A stretch of DNA of 64,000 nucleotides from NCBI RefSeq assembly GCF_026626885.1, contig NZ_JAPNOA010000039.1:62001-126000 (forward strand). The letters are read 5' to 3'. Position numbers and translations under genes: made by a program. Positions 42,082 to 51,054 of the stretch are shown here, piece by piece. This stretch comes from Parathalassolituus penaei (lineage in GTDB: Bacteria > Pseudomonadota > Gammaproteobacteria > Pseudomonadales > Oceanobacteraceae). The stretch's first letter is position 1. Every line of letters starts with the position of its first letter. The notes under the pieces are model-generated. The model searched no databases. It was not told where the DNA came from and was given only the letters and a program-made list of their open reading frames with translations.

Positions 42082-45000
42082 ATGGAAAACCCGTTTTTTA
42101 CTGCTCTTGAACAACAGGGGTTCAAGGCGGTCACCCTTGCCAGCCAGACCAACAGTGTCCTGATGCCGTTTATGCATTACCTGAACAACAGCATCAAAGC
42201 GCTGGAGAACAAGGAAGTCAGCTGTGAATGGAAGCCTGTTGCTAACAAGCGTTATCAGCTCAAGCCCGACAAACGGATCTGGCAACTTCTACCTGTGAGC
42301 GAAATTGAAGTGGCGGCTGGCAAGCAAGGCTGGTTTGAGATTCTCTCCGTCGATGGTGAGTTACCTGATGCGGATTTCGACCCGGATGAAAACGATCCGA
42401 TTCAGCAGGGTAAAGGCAAAGGTCGACGAGAGACGGTTATAACCGATGGTGGATTTAACGCCTCGGATTACCAGCTGTATTTACCCAAGCTTGAACTGGA
42501 TGATGACCCGATTTCCTGGAGTGGGTATCAGCTGGAACTGCGTCCAATGGCCGTTCAGCTTGATCAGCTAGAGTCCGTTTATATCGATGGTCAACCATGT
42601 AAGGTCACGATGCAAACTGGCGTTCGTCTAGTTCTGCAAGGTCATGTGACAGCCAGTAGCAAACTGTCCATTGGTGGCCAGGACACGCCTTTCACCCTGA
42701 TTAAAGGAATGGATGAGTCCTGGCTTAAGCAATGGCACGCCAAATCTGAGGGTAATGGTTGGCTGCTGTTTTCAGAGTCGCGGCCTCAGGTCGACGGTCG
42801 TAAGCTGGACGACATTACCAGTAAGCAACTGGCAAGGCTGAGTTGTGGTCACTTTCAATGTCAGGAACATTCTCTGCAAAGTGATCACTGGGATTTGAAG
42901 GTTGAAAGCCTTGCCACAAAGGGGGATCAGAAGGACAAAAGCCAGGTTCTGGTGCTCGAGAGTCGAGGCACAGAACAACTGAAGGATTCTGATGTTCTGA
43001 CATGCTCCGTTTTTCCTCAGCTGTCCTGGACAGTGGAGTCTGCCAAAGTCGAAGAAAAATGGATTCAGCTGATCGAAAAAGACAGCGGTGACGACACAGG
43101 TAAATCCGATCTGGATTACTTCTTTGGCGATAACCAGAACATCAAAATTCTTGATTCCACCCAGCGTAAAAATGACGATGGTTTTCGTGTACTCAAGGTT
43201 CGTCAGGATGAGCGCCAGATCTTGCTGGCCAGAAATATCAAAGGCAAGAAAAACTGGAATAGCGAGTATCCATCCCAACAAGGGAAGTCCTGCGAGATCC
43301 GCGTGAGCGTGGACACCAGCCAACTGCGTCGTCAAAAGGACGCCATCAACCAACTGATGAGTCGACCTTCTGGAGGCCATTGGCCTCTGATTCAGATGTT
43401 GCAGAAGCGTGAGCAAACACGTTGGCCCGATGTACAACTGTTTCAAATCCCGGAGTCCGGCTGGAAAGTACTGACAGACCCGAACTTCGATGGTTGTGAT
43501 CGTCAACGCGAGTTTGTCACCAAGGCTCTGGCCAGTAACGACTTCACCATTCTGGATGGCCCGCCGGGCACAGGTAAAACCACCACGATTCTTGAACTGA
43601 TCATGCAGCTGGTGTTGCAAGGCAAACGTGTGCTTTTGTCGGCTTCCACCCATGCCGCAATCAATAACGTGTTGGAACGCATCAAGGAAAATCCAGCGCT
43701 GTCCGCGCAAATATTTCCGTTGCGCATCGGTGATGAAAACAATGCCATCGGCGTGGAAGAATTCCAGTTCGACAATCTGCTTGATGGTCTTCAGAAAATC
43801 CAAGGGTGTGATCAGCTCAGCAAGCAGCTGATGGTGGACTCTTCCAATCTGGTTTGCGGTACCACCATCGGTATTCTTAGACTATTCAATGATCGCGAGG
43901 TGTCACTGGATACCGGTGAGCCGCCGTTTGATGTGATGATCATCGACGAATGCAGTAAAACCACTTTTCAGGAGTTCCTGGTGCCCGCGCGTTTTGCCAA
44001 ACGCTGGGTATTGGTAGGCGACGTTCGTCAGCTATCACCGTTTACTGATCGTGAACAGATCGTCGCCAACCTCGATAATCTGATGCTGGTTCCACCCAAA
44101 GGCAAAACACCGGGTCAGAACCTTTCTGCAGCAGTCCAGCAAGCCTGTTTTATTTTGGAAGAGCTACGAGGCAATCATCAGTCTCCTTATTCACAGCCAA
44201 TGCTGGTGCCTGTTACCCGTGATGTTGCAAACGCCTTGGTTGATGAAATTCGAACACGCACTTCGCTGCCAAAACTTGCCAAGGGTTTCGATAACCTGTT
44301 GGTCGTGATGGCAAATGAGGGACGCAATGCTGATCACCATCAGGTTGGCGTTAAACAAATTCAGCAGAAACCGGATCAACTGTATCGTCACAATCTATGT
44401 TTCGTCGAAGAAGGTTGTCTGGGCGAGATTGCTCGATGGATTCCTGACGATATGTTGATACTGCATCCCGATTGGTACCGCACCTCCCAAGCAGCGCGGC
44501 ATAAGGTTTCGGGAACTGGCTGTAAGTCGTTCAAAGTTAAAACCGCTGATTACACGGATACCGCACAGGTTCATAGGGAGCTACTCGACCGTATCGATAG
44601 CACCAAATGGTCGGAAGAGGTGTGCTGGCGGCTGGAGCGTGAATACTGGCTGCGGTTATCCGCCAACCAGCGGCAGAAAACTGGCTATATTGAAGACACA
44701 TTGGAACGCCTGTTTCCCAAGTCGATATCGGCTGATGGCCGGATTCATGTGCTCAAGAATATCGCTTTCCCGTCGATTCTTGAGGCGCTATCGGGCGATG
44801 GCCTGGTCAAACGCAAGAATGACGATCCAACGACCTTGAATCAGGGATTTAATCCTTCTGAAAAATCCCAGCGCTATACGACGCTGACCTACCAGCATCG
44901 AATGCACCCCGATATATCCCAATTTCCTCGGCAGCAGTTTTATCCGCCAGGCGTGCTGGCTGACGGAGGCAAAACGACTTCCGACAGGGCATGGAACTAT

Positions 45001-45552
45001 CCACAATATGAATCCCGTAATATCTGGTTGGATGTTCGAGGAACAACGTTAAGGGGGAATAGCAACCGGCAGGAAACCGATGCTCTGATTATCGAGCTGA
45101 AAGCGTTTTGTGATTGGGGAGAAGGCAAAAGCAAAAAAGGCGAACCCTTTGATGTAGCAGTTCTGACGTTTTACAAGGGCCAGGAAAAAGCCTTGCGAGA
45201 AGCACTGCAGCAATTGCCAGGAAATGCTAACCGTTACGCACGATTTAATTACAAAGGCATATCGATCAAGTTGGCGACAGTGGACTACTTCCAAGGCCAG
45301 GAAGCCGATGTGGTATTCCTGTCGATGGTAAATACCCATCGCGACGGCTTTATGGACTCACCCAACCGCCTTAACGTTTCCATTACCCGTGCCCGCTATC
45401 AGTTAGTAATTGTTGGACATCATGAATATTTCTCTCAGCGCTCCCGTACGCTGGAACTGAAAAAACTTGCAGAATCCTGCCATGTTTCGACCGCCAGTAG
45501 CCAAAAACAGTCGCACCATCATGCAGGTAAGAAAGGGAAGTCTCATCAATGA
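42082..45552 (+). CDS. Large SF1 (Upf1/Dna2-like) helicase with novel N-terminal region, gene 2
   Basis: A 1156-residue protein. Residues 1-465 are beta-rich, with no family I recognise. The superfamily 1B helicase core follows: Walker A GPPGTGKT (493-500), motif Ia STHAAINNVL (522-531), Walker B IIDECSK (620-626), motif III GDVRQLSPF (646-654), motif IV YQHRMHPDIS (937-946), motif V VDYFQGQEADVV (1067-1078) and motif VI NVSITRAR (1098-1105). An insertion of about 250 residues sits between motifs III and IV. The core resembles Dna2/Upf1 helicases common in prokaryotic antiviral operons. Its stop overlaps the next start (ATGA). Confidence 0.85.
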   Translation: MENPFFTALEQQGFKAVTLASQTNSVLMPFMHYLNNSIKALENKEVSCEWKPVANKRYQLKPDKRIWQLLPVSEIEVAAGKQGWFEILSVDGELPDADFDPDENDPIQQGKGKGRRETVITDGGFNASDYQLYLPKLELDDDPISWSGYQLELRPMAVQLDQLESVYIDGQPCKVTMQTGVRLVLQGHVTASSKLSIGGQDTPFTLIKGMDESWLKQWHAKSEGNGWLLFSESRPQVDGRKLDDITSKQLARLSCGHFQCQEHSLQSDHWDLKVESLATKGDQKDKSQVLVLESRGTEQLKDSDVLTCSVFPQLSWTVESAKVEEKWIQLIEKDSGDDTGKSDLDYFFGDNQNIKILDSTQRKNDDGFRVLKVRQDERQILLARNIKGKKNWNSEYPSQQGKSCEIRVSVDTSQLRRQKDAINQLMSRPSGGHWPLIQMLQKREQTRWPDVQLFQIPESGWKVLTDPNFDGCDRQREFVTKALASNDFTILDGPPGTGKTTTILELIMQLVLQGKRVLLSASTHAAINNVLERIKENPALSAQIFPLRIGDENNAIGVEEFQFDNLLDGLQKIQGCDQLSKQLMVDSSNLVCGTTIGILRLFNDREVSLDTGEPPFDVMIIDECSKTTFQEFLVPARFAKRWVLVGDVRQLSPFTDREQIVANLDNLMLVPPKGKTPGQNLSAAVQQACFILEELRGNHQSPYSQPMLVPVTRDVANALVDEIRTRTSLPKLAKGFDNLLVVMANEGRNADHHQVGVKQIQQKPDQLYRHNLCFVEEGCLGEIARWIPDDMLILHPDWYRTSQAARHKVSGTGCKSFKVKTADYTDTAQVHRELLDRIDSTKWSEEVCWRLEREYWLRLSANQRQKTGYIEDTLERLFPKSISADGRIHVLKNIAFPSILEALSGDGLVKRKNDDPTTLNQGFNPSEKSQRYTTLTYQHRMHPDISQFPRQQFYPPGVLADGGKTTSDRAWNYPQYESRNIWLDVRGTTLRGNSNRQETDALIIELKAFCDWGEGKSKKGEPFDVAVLTFYKGQEKALREALQQLPGNANRYARFNYKGISIKLATVDYFQGQEADVVFLSMVNTHRDGFMDSPNRLNVSITRARYQLVIVGHHEYFSQRSRTLELKKLAESCHVSTASSQKQSHHHAGKKGKSHQ

Positions 45553-47243
45553 GTGGCAATCAGAAAAACAGAATGAAGTCGTTAGCGGAACGTAAAGGGA
45601 ATGCTCAAGGAGAGGCTGCTAATCAATCCAGTCCCGGCGATGGCAAAACAGGCTCGCTAGCCTTAACACTCAGCAGAACCGTTCAGTTGAAACGTTATCC
45701 CATCATCGCAAGAGTTACGTTTTTGCGAGAACGCCCTGATCTGGTGTCCTTGTTAAAGGGTATACAAAACAATCCTGCCGATATGCCGCCTCGACTGAAG
45801 CAGTATCTCAAACAGGAAACGCTGTGGAATGAATCAGGTATTACAGATAAGGGCCAGCAAGTCATTGATAGCGGCCGGTTCGAAGCCAAAGAGCGCGGTC
45901 TTTATCATATCTGGTACACAGAGAACGACCCGCTTTTTGGGATTCGTCCGACATTTATTCAGAGGGATACAGCGTTCTTTGAACCCAATATGCAAAGCTG
46001 GAAAAAAGGACCTGACGCGGCTCGATCAAATTTTCGGGTAGATGAGTCGTTACAATTGAGCGTTCTGGAGGAGTCTTTTGTCGATCGCAACAAGACAGAA
46101 CTGAAAAATATCAGTTTGCAGATCATATCGCTTGAGCCTGAAGTGATTTGCTCGCCCGAAAAATCAGCAGAGATTCAGCTTGAATGGACGCTGGACTTTT
46201 CGCAGTCGCTGGTCAGCCTGAAAGGCCAGCTGGATATGCTGAACTTTCAAACACAGGGCGGCCAGAACAAATCCAGCTCACGTCCAGAAGCTCTGGAAGT
46301 CTATATTGATGATTTTAGTGATCGTCTGAACGATGTCATGGCGGCTATCGCTGAAAAATTCGACGGCCGCTGGCTACCCGAAGAACAACGTGTAAGTACT
46401 CGGTTGGAACAGATTCAGCGTTATCCATCTGCTGTGCAGAAATTCCAGATCGGCAGTTTGAATTGCTCAAGCCTGAAGACCAAGATAGGGGAGTTTCATT
46501 CTGTTCTGGCCAAACACATTCCCATTCAACCAGCTAACCAATCTGATGCTGAAGATTGGCAGCACTGCTGGCTGAAAGACTTCTACAGCAGAAAATACCA
46601 GTCATCGACAGAGGCTCGTAAACAGCAGTCAGAATGGCTGGATCATATCGCCTTGAATGACTTCGAATTACCACTTAAAGAACAACAGTCCTTGTTGTCT
46701 GAGCTATCTCGCGAAAGTCAGCCTAGCGCCTATTGGCATATTGCGGCGATGGCGGATCTGACTCCTTCCAGAAGCCGCAAGCAGCGCATGCCGATCAGTC
46801 TGGTAAACGGTGATGTATTGGATCTCGATCAGCTGATCCAACAGTTGTCAGGCAGTGAAGACATAGAGCACATCATCTACTCAGATCGTTACGTTCATAC
46901 CCCACGTCAGAGCCGCAACCTGAACCATGTTGCTGCTTTTCTTGCTGATGCCGAGGGCTTGTTGCTAACGCTGGATAAACAGCACGGAAAAGAAGCAGAA
47001 CTCCCAGACAACTGGTCGCGCGAAATCCTGCAAAAGCAAAATGATAACCACGGCCGGTACTGGATTCTGATCGGTACGAAGCATACCTGGTGCTGGGAAT
47101 GCAGCAGCGGGTTGGACTTTATTCGCGAGACTGATGGCCGATTCAGTGTTGATGGCTCACCGACTTTTACTCCGAAAGAGGTGTCAGAACTGCCTCGATA
47201 CCTGCAAGACCGGATCAATAACACCGCAGTGGAGGCTCTTTGA
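45549..47243 (+). CDS. Unknown protein, gene 3 of the putative conflict operon
   Basis: A 564-residue soluble protein. The N-terminal 35 residues are polar and disordered. The middle part holds beta-strands (LKRYPIIARVTFLRERPD, GLYHIWYTENDPLFGIRPTF). The C-terminal 120 residues (about 430-550) contain IEHIIYSDRYVHTPRQSRNLNHVAAFLADA and WILIGTKHTWCWECSSGLDFI. These resemble one half of a PLD/MIT-C-like alpha/beta fold in which a substrate site is formed by the SDRYV strand. I do not recognise a named family. Start and stop both overlap neighbours, so it is an obligate partner of the helicase and gene 4. Confidence 0.7.
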   Translation: MSGNQKNRMKSLAERKGNAQGEAANQSSPGDGKTGSLALTLSRTVQLKRYPIIARVTFLRERPDLVSLLKGIQNNPADMPPRLKQYLKQETLWNESGITDKGQQVIDSGRFEAKERGLYHIWYTENDPLFGIRPTFIQRDTAFFEPNMQSWKKGPDAARSNFRVDESLQLSVLEESFVDRNKTELKNISLQIISLEPEVICSPEKSAEIQLEWTLDFSQSLVSLKGQLDMLNFQTQGGQNKSSSRPEALEVYIDDFSDRLNDVMAAIAEKFDGRWLPEEQRVSTRLEQIQRYPSAVQKFQIGSLNCSSLKTKIGEFHSVLAKHIPIQPANQSDAEDWQHCWLKDFYSRKYQSSTEARKQQSEWLDHIALNDFELPLKEQQSLLSELSRESQPSAYWHIAAMADLTPSRSRKQRMPISLVNGDVLDLDQLIQQLSGSEDIEHIIYSDRYVHTPRQSRNLNHVAAFLADAEGLLLTLDKQHGKEAELPDNWSREILQKQNDNHGRYWILIGTKHTWCWECSSGLDFIRETDGRFSVDGSPTFTPKEVSELPRYLQDRINNTAVEAL

Positions 47244-49591
47244 TGACACGGATCGTACCTCGTCAGGAACAATTTCGAATCGATTACCAGAACGAGCATC
47301 TGCCTGCTTTGTTCAGCAAACAGAGGTCCGATGCGAACTTCAGTAGAACTTTACCACAGCATAATTGTGAGATTCTCAAGCGGGTTATCTCCGGGGCGCG
47401 CCTCACCCTTCTGATTGCCTGTGAGCAATTGAAAGAAGGATCGCTGATTCAGGCAGTGAAAGAACAAGCAGACAAAGGTACTCGTATTTATCTGCTATTG
47501 AACGACAAAAACGCCAACAAGGCGGCAATTGATACTCTCTCTGGGCGTTGCCTGATTCGCACTGGCGTGAGCCAGCAAGGTGCTTTGGTATTGGTGGATC
47601 ACACCACCACTCAGGCACAAGGACTACTGTTGATGTCGGGTCAACCTCTGGCATCTACAGATCAAGCTGCCTGGGGAATCCAGCTGGAACCTCAGCAAAT
47701 CGATGACAGCTTCCGCAGCTTCTGCAAACTGTTTTGGGAAAATAGCAATGAGGAATACCTGCAGCAGAACCAGCAGCAAGCCAGCGTGCAACATCCGGAT
47801 GGCGTCGTCGTTACCAATCATTCCCATCAGCTATGCGGCAACTTGAACGATTGCCTGGGCGATACCCTGAACCAATTACAAGCGGCTACTCATTCCGGCT
47901 TTAATGCTTCCGGTGATGGCTGGCGTTTGCTGCTGGGTACTCACTCCAGTGATATAGCAGAGCAGGCTCGTACCGGTGTAGCCCTGACCGAGAATCGGAT
48001 TCCATCGTTGTTGATATCAAGGGAAGGAAACTGGTTGCTGCCAGATCAATCGGATTTTTCGGCGGCGAATTGGTGCTTAAAGCTATCAGCACAGCAAAGC
48101 CATAAAATTAAGCAGGCATACGAACAGGCCTTTGAGGAGGCCGCCTGGCAATATCAAGCCCAAACAGCGATAGGCGAATGCGCTGATCTGCAACCACTTC
48201 GATTTGCAGACCAGCCCGGTCTGGAATATGTGATTAAACAAAAACGTAAAATTAAACTTGAGGATATCAGAGCTCGTGATATCGACAGTTTCCTGAATGA
48301 TAATGCCGAACAGCTGGCGTCCGGGGTGACCGCCTGGCAACGCAGCCAGCTGGCCCACTTTATTGATTATGATGTGGTCGTACACCCACCCTACTGCCCT
48401 GAAACTGCTAAGCCCGATGCTTTGTATCAAGACTGGAAAAATTCAGAACAGGATTGGCAGCAACGCCTTGAACTGCTCACTAATGCCCAGTCCAAGATCG
48501 ACCAGCAGCAAGCCGGAATTGCTGAGAAGCTAAGAGGGTTTATCAAGGGGTTCTTGCTTGGGCAGGGACAGTCGGTGAAATCCCTGAATCTGGAAATCGA
48601 TGCCCTCAAAACCTGGTCTGTCACTACAGCAACACCAGCGGAGCGAAAGGAACATCGAAAGCAATTAGAGTCCTTGCAGGATAAAATTCGCAAGCGTGGT
48701 TCCGATACCGAGCAGAAGCTGGACGAGGCCGAACAGAATCAGCGTTGGGAACAACGTCGTGATGAATTAAAAACTGATCAGTTGAAAGCGAACGACCTGT
48801 TGAAACAGAAGTCGTCGGCCCTTGATCAGCTGCAAAACAAAAAGACAGATGCCACCTCTCAGGTTGAGCAAAAATTCAGGGCTAGCTGGAAATTGGCTGC
48901 CGAGAAGCTGACAGATCAGCAGCTGAACGAGACCGAAATCAACGACATCCAGCCAGAGCAGTTTCTTGCAGAAGTTTTGCCTGAAATTCCTCAGGCGGCA
49001 CCAAAAGATGCTGATGAGCCAGAAAAGCAGGCTAGACAGAAGGCTATTCAAGAAGCCAAATCCAGACGTGATGAATTAACAAAACAGGCTCGCCAAGCCT
49101 GTATAAAAGCCAGACGGGAAGCACTGCAATCCATGGATGTGGGTCAGGCTAACAACTGGAAAATATCCATCCAAGAGAAACTCTGGAAAAAGCATTACAG
49201 CGCTTTTGAACGCTGCCTGGCTGATCATGAGCAAGGCGTGAAAAAAATCGATCGTGATATTCAGGAAGCTCAAAAAGCACTGGCTAACAGCAGAACTGAA
49301 CAGGAACGAGCAGAAACAGCACTGAATGAACACGGTTCATCGTTTGTGTATCAACCGAAACAAGCATCCGATGCCTTTGCCAAACAGCTCGGCCTGAAAG
49401 GTAATCAAGCTATTGAAAACCAATACCAATGGCCGTCAGAAGAATTGCCTGCTGAAGGGACTAAACTGCGTCAACATCAGCAGATCCGTTATCTAGTGGT
49501 ATTTGATAAGAATCAGATTGATCAGGCCAAACGGGATGCGAAACGTTTGAACGCAAAAATCGTATGCGACAAGGAGCCTGCCAATGCCTGA
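47243..49591 (+). CDS. Degenerate PLD-like protein with long coiled coil, gene 4
   Basis: A 782-residue protein; the ATG at 47243 overlaps the previous stop (TGATG). Residues about 40-165 follow the phospholipase-D half-fold pattern (RVISGARLTLLIACEQLKE, QADKGTRIYLLLND, GALVLVDHTTTQAQGLLLMSG, FCKLFWEN), but the catalytic HxK is missing, so it is probably non-catalytic. Residues about 390-710 form a long, highly charged coiled coil (Gln/Glu/Lys/Arg-rich). The C-terminal 75 residues form a small alpha/beta end (IRYLVVFDKNQIDQAKRDAKRL). It could scaffold or sense a structure for the helicase and AAA ATPase. This is inference only. Confidence 0.68.
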   Translation: MTRIVPRQEQFRIDYQNEHLPALFSKQRSDANFSRTLPQHNCEILKRVISGARLTLLIACEQLKEGSLIQAVKEQADKGTRIYLLLNDKNANKAAIDTLSGRCLIRTGVSQQGALVLVDHTTTQAQGLLLMSGQPLASTDQAAWGIQLEPQQIDDSFRSFCKLFWENSNEEYLQQNQQQASVQHPDGVVVTNHSHQLCGNLNDCLGDTLNQLQAATHSGFNASGDGWRLLLGTHSSDIAEQARTGVALTENRIPSLLISREGNWLLPDQSDFSAANWCLKLSAQQSHKIKQAYEQAFEEAAWQYQAQTAIGECADLQPLRFADQPGLEYVIKQKRKIKLEDIRARDIDSFLNDNAEQLASGVTAWQRSQLAHFIDYDVVVHPPYCPETAKPDALYQDWKNSEQDWQQRLELLTNAQSKIDQQQAGIAEKLRGFIKGFLLGQGQSVKSLNLEIDALKTWSVTTATPAERKEHRKQLESLQDKIRKRGSDTEQKLDEAEQNQRWEQRRDELKTDQLKANDLLKQKSSALDQLQNKKTDATSQVEQKFRASWKLAAEKLTDQQLNETEINDIQPEQFLAEVLPEIPQAAPKDADEPEKQARQKAIQEAKSRRDELTKQARQACIKARREALQSMDVGQANNWKISIQEKLWKKHYSAFERCLADHEQGVKKIDRDIQEAQKALANSRTEQERAETALNEHGSSFVYQPKQASDAFAKQLGLKGNQAIENQYQWPSEELPAEGTKLRQHQQIRYLVVFDKNQIDQAKRDAKRLNAKIVCDKEPANA

Positions 49592-49793
49592 ACAGAAAAT
49601 TACCCTGACCATTAACGACGATGGCGCCATTACCGCCAAGACCAGTGGCTTCAAGGGCGAAAGCTGTCTGGAAGCGCTGGATGAGCTGCTGAATCTGGAA
49701 GGTGTCGTCAGCAACGTCAAAAAGACCGATGAATATCATCAAGAGCAAACCCAACATACGAATCGAGTTCAGTCGCTCAAGGGGAAATCCTGA
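49584..49793 (+). CDS. DUF2997 small protein, gene 5
   Basis: A 69-residue protein of the DUF2997 type: QKITLTINDDGAITAKTSGFKGESCLEALDELLNLEG, a beta-hairpin and helix. The start lies 8 bp inside the previous gene and its stop overlaps the next start, so it is translationally embedded. DUF2997 proteins are known to me as small companions of DUF1257 and Ycf46-like ATPases, with no biochemical function assigned. A conserved Cys (near 27) in the GFKGESCLEA turn is notable. Confidence 0.75.
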   Translation: MPEQKITLTINDDGAITAKTSGFKGESCLEALDELLNLEGVVSNVKKTDEYHQEQTQHTNRVQSLKGKS

Positions 49794-50302
49794 TGAGTGC
49801 CGTAATCAAAACCGTTACGCCATTTGTAATTGAAGAAATGCTGATGGAAGCATTGCAGGCTGTTGGAGCTGAGCCGGTGAAAATCACCGTATCGAATCTG
49901 CAAACCGTCAGTCATCGCGGAGGTTTGGTGGTAGGAGATATTCTAACCAATCGGTCGGACTACTACGGCCCACAACACTTTCGCCTGGAAGGGGATCGCT
50001 GGATTTTGCGTCACGATTCCAGCGAAATGAATGGCCGCATAAGCAATAGGCTTGCAGAAAAGCATTACTCCAGAGTTGGCCGCTTTCTTGAGGAGGTCGG
50101 ATCTGCGTATGAAGTGGCCTATCAAGGTTATCTTGCGCGGACTGCTGAGCAGGAACGTATTCGCCTGGAGGAAGAACGTAAAGCCCGTGTTGAAGCTACA
50201 CGCCAACAAGCCATTGCCAAAGCCAGGTCCCAAGGCTATTCGGTTAAGGAAACCACCAACAGTAAAGGCCAGATCCAGCTGGTTCTGACCCGAATGGTGT
50301 AA
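49793..50302 (+). CDS. DUF1257 (Ycf35-like) protein, gene 6
   Basis: A 169-residue protein with the DUF1257 pattern. The N-terminal helix FVIEEMLMEALQAVGAEP is followed by VGDILTNRSDYYGPQHFRLEGDRWILRHDSS and a helix LEEVGSAYEVAYQGYLARTAEQERIRLEEERKARVEATRQQ. The C-terminal VKETTNSKGQIQLVLTRMV is the conserved terminal strand pair. Plastid and cyanobacterial Ycf35 share this family. No catalytic residues are evident. Start overlaps the DUF2997 stop. Confidence 0.75.
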   Translation: MSAVIKTVTPFVIEEMLMEALQAVGAEPVKITVSNLQTVSHRGGLVVGDILTNRSDYYGPQHFRLEGDRWILRHDSSEMNGRISNRLAEKHYSRVGRFLEEVGSAYEVAYQGYLARTAEQERIRLEEERKARVEATRQQAIAKARSQGYSVKETTNSKGQIQLVLTRMV

Positions 50303-50304
50303 CC

Positions 50305-50910
50305 GTGGCCAAAGACTATGGCGAATACTTCAACGTTGCCCATATCGAGCCGGAGAGCCATATCTATGGCCCCGGCAAACGCTTTGTTGTCTGGTTGCAG
50401 GGTTGTTCTCTGGCTTGCGAGGGCTGCTGGAATCAGGATATGTGGTCAGTCAGGGAGAAGAAACTTGTACATCGGCAGCAATTACTGGACGAAATCCATA
50501 GAACTCCGGATATCGATGGAGTAACGCTGCTCGGAGGCGAGCCATTACAACAACCCAATAACACCCTTTGGCTACTCACCCATTTACACGCACAAGCGTT
50601 GACCAGAATTCTCTACACCGGTTACGAACTGGATGAGCTCGTGGCTATGGGTCTGCTGGATCATATCAACCGGGTTACGGATCTTGTGATTTATGGACGA
50701 TACCAACGTGAAAATCGGCAGATCAACTTGCAATGGTCAGGCTCCAGTAACCAGGGGTATCACTACCCACCAGCCAGCAGGATTGAGGCTCGCCCAAGCG
50801 CCACAACTGAGATTGAAATCATTATATCCGACAACGGTGCTGTTCGATTACTCGGCTATCCGGACGAGGTGATCCGGGATATTGTCGATCAGTTACCAGT
50901 CAGTAGTTGA
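50305..50910 (+). CDS. Radical SAM activase-like protein (4Fe-4S), gene 7
   Basis: A 201-residue radical-SAM enzyme related to NrdG-type activases. The cluster motif is Cys34-x3-Cys38-x2-Cys41 in LQGCSLACEGCW, which binds a 4Fe-4S cluster and SAM; GGEP (77-80) is the SAM-amino-group motif. It lacks auxiliary cluster Cys motifs and ends LGYPDEVIRDIVDQLP. It has a GTG start 3 bp after the DUF1257 stop. No NrdD-like glycyl-radical partner is encoded nearby, so the substrate is probably another product of this operon or a nucleic acid/nucleotide. The substrate is inferred; the fold is clear. Confidence 0.85.
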   Translation: MAKDYGEYFNVAHIEPESHIYGPGKRFVVWLQGCSLACEGCWNQDMWSVREKKLVHRQQLLDEIHRTPDIDGVTLLGGEPLQQPNNTLWLLTHLHAQALTRILYTGYELDELVAMGLLDHINRVTDLVIYGRYQRENRQINLQWSGSSNQGYHYPPASRIEARPSATTEIEIIISDNGAVRLLGYPDEVIRDIVDQLPVSS

Positions 50911-51054
50911 CTCGCTACCCGCCAGCAACTCCCGCGCCACAAACCACTTCATCCACACCCCCTATCCTTTCCGCCCTTGACCCATGTCGGGGTTGGTCGC
51001 TGCATTCCCGTGCATTGTTAAGCCATACAACAATGGCGAAACAGGGAGCGTCTT

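Noticed and set aside
42772-43803. 343-codon minus-strand frame inside the helicase gene
   Set aside because: Antisense to the SF1 helicase, overlapping Walker A; no start context or domain.
40471-50910. Assignment of the operon to DISARM or another named helicase/PLD system
   Set aside because: No DNA methyltransferase, DUF1998 or active PLD nuclease is present, and Ycf46, DUF2997, DUF1257 and radical-SAM genes are not DISARM components.
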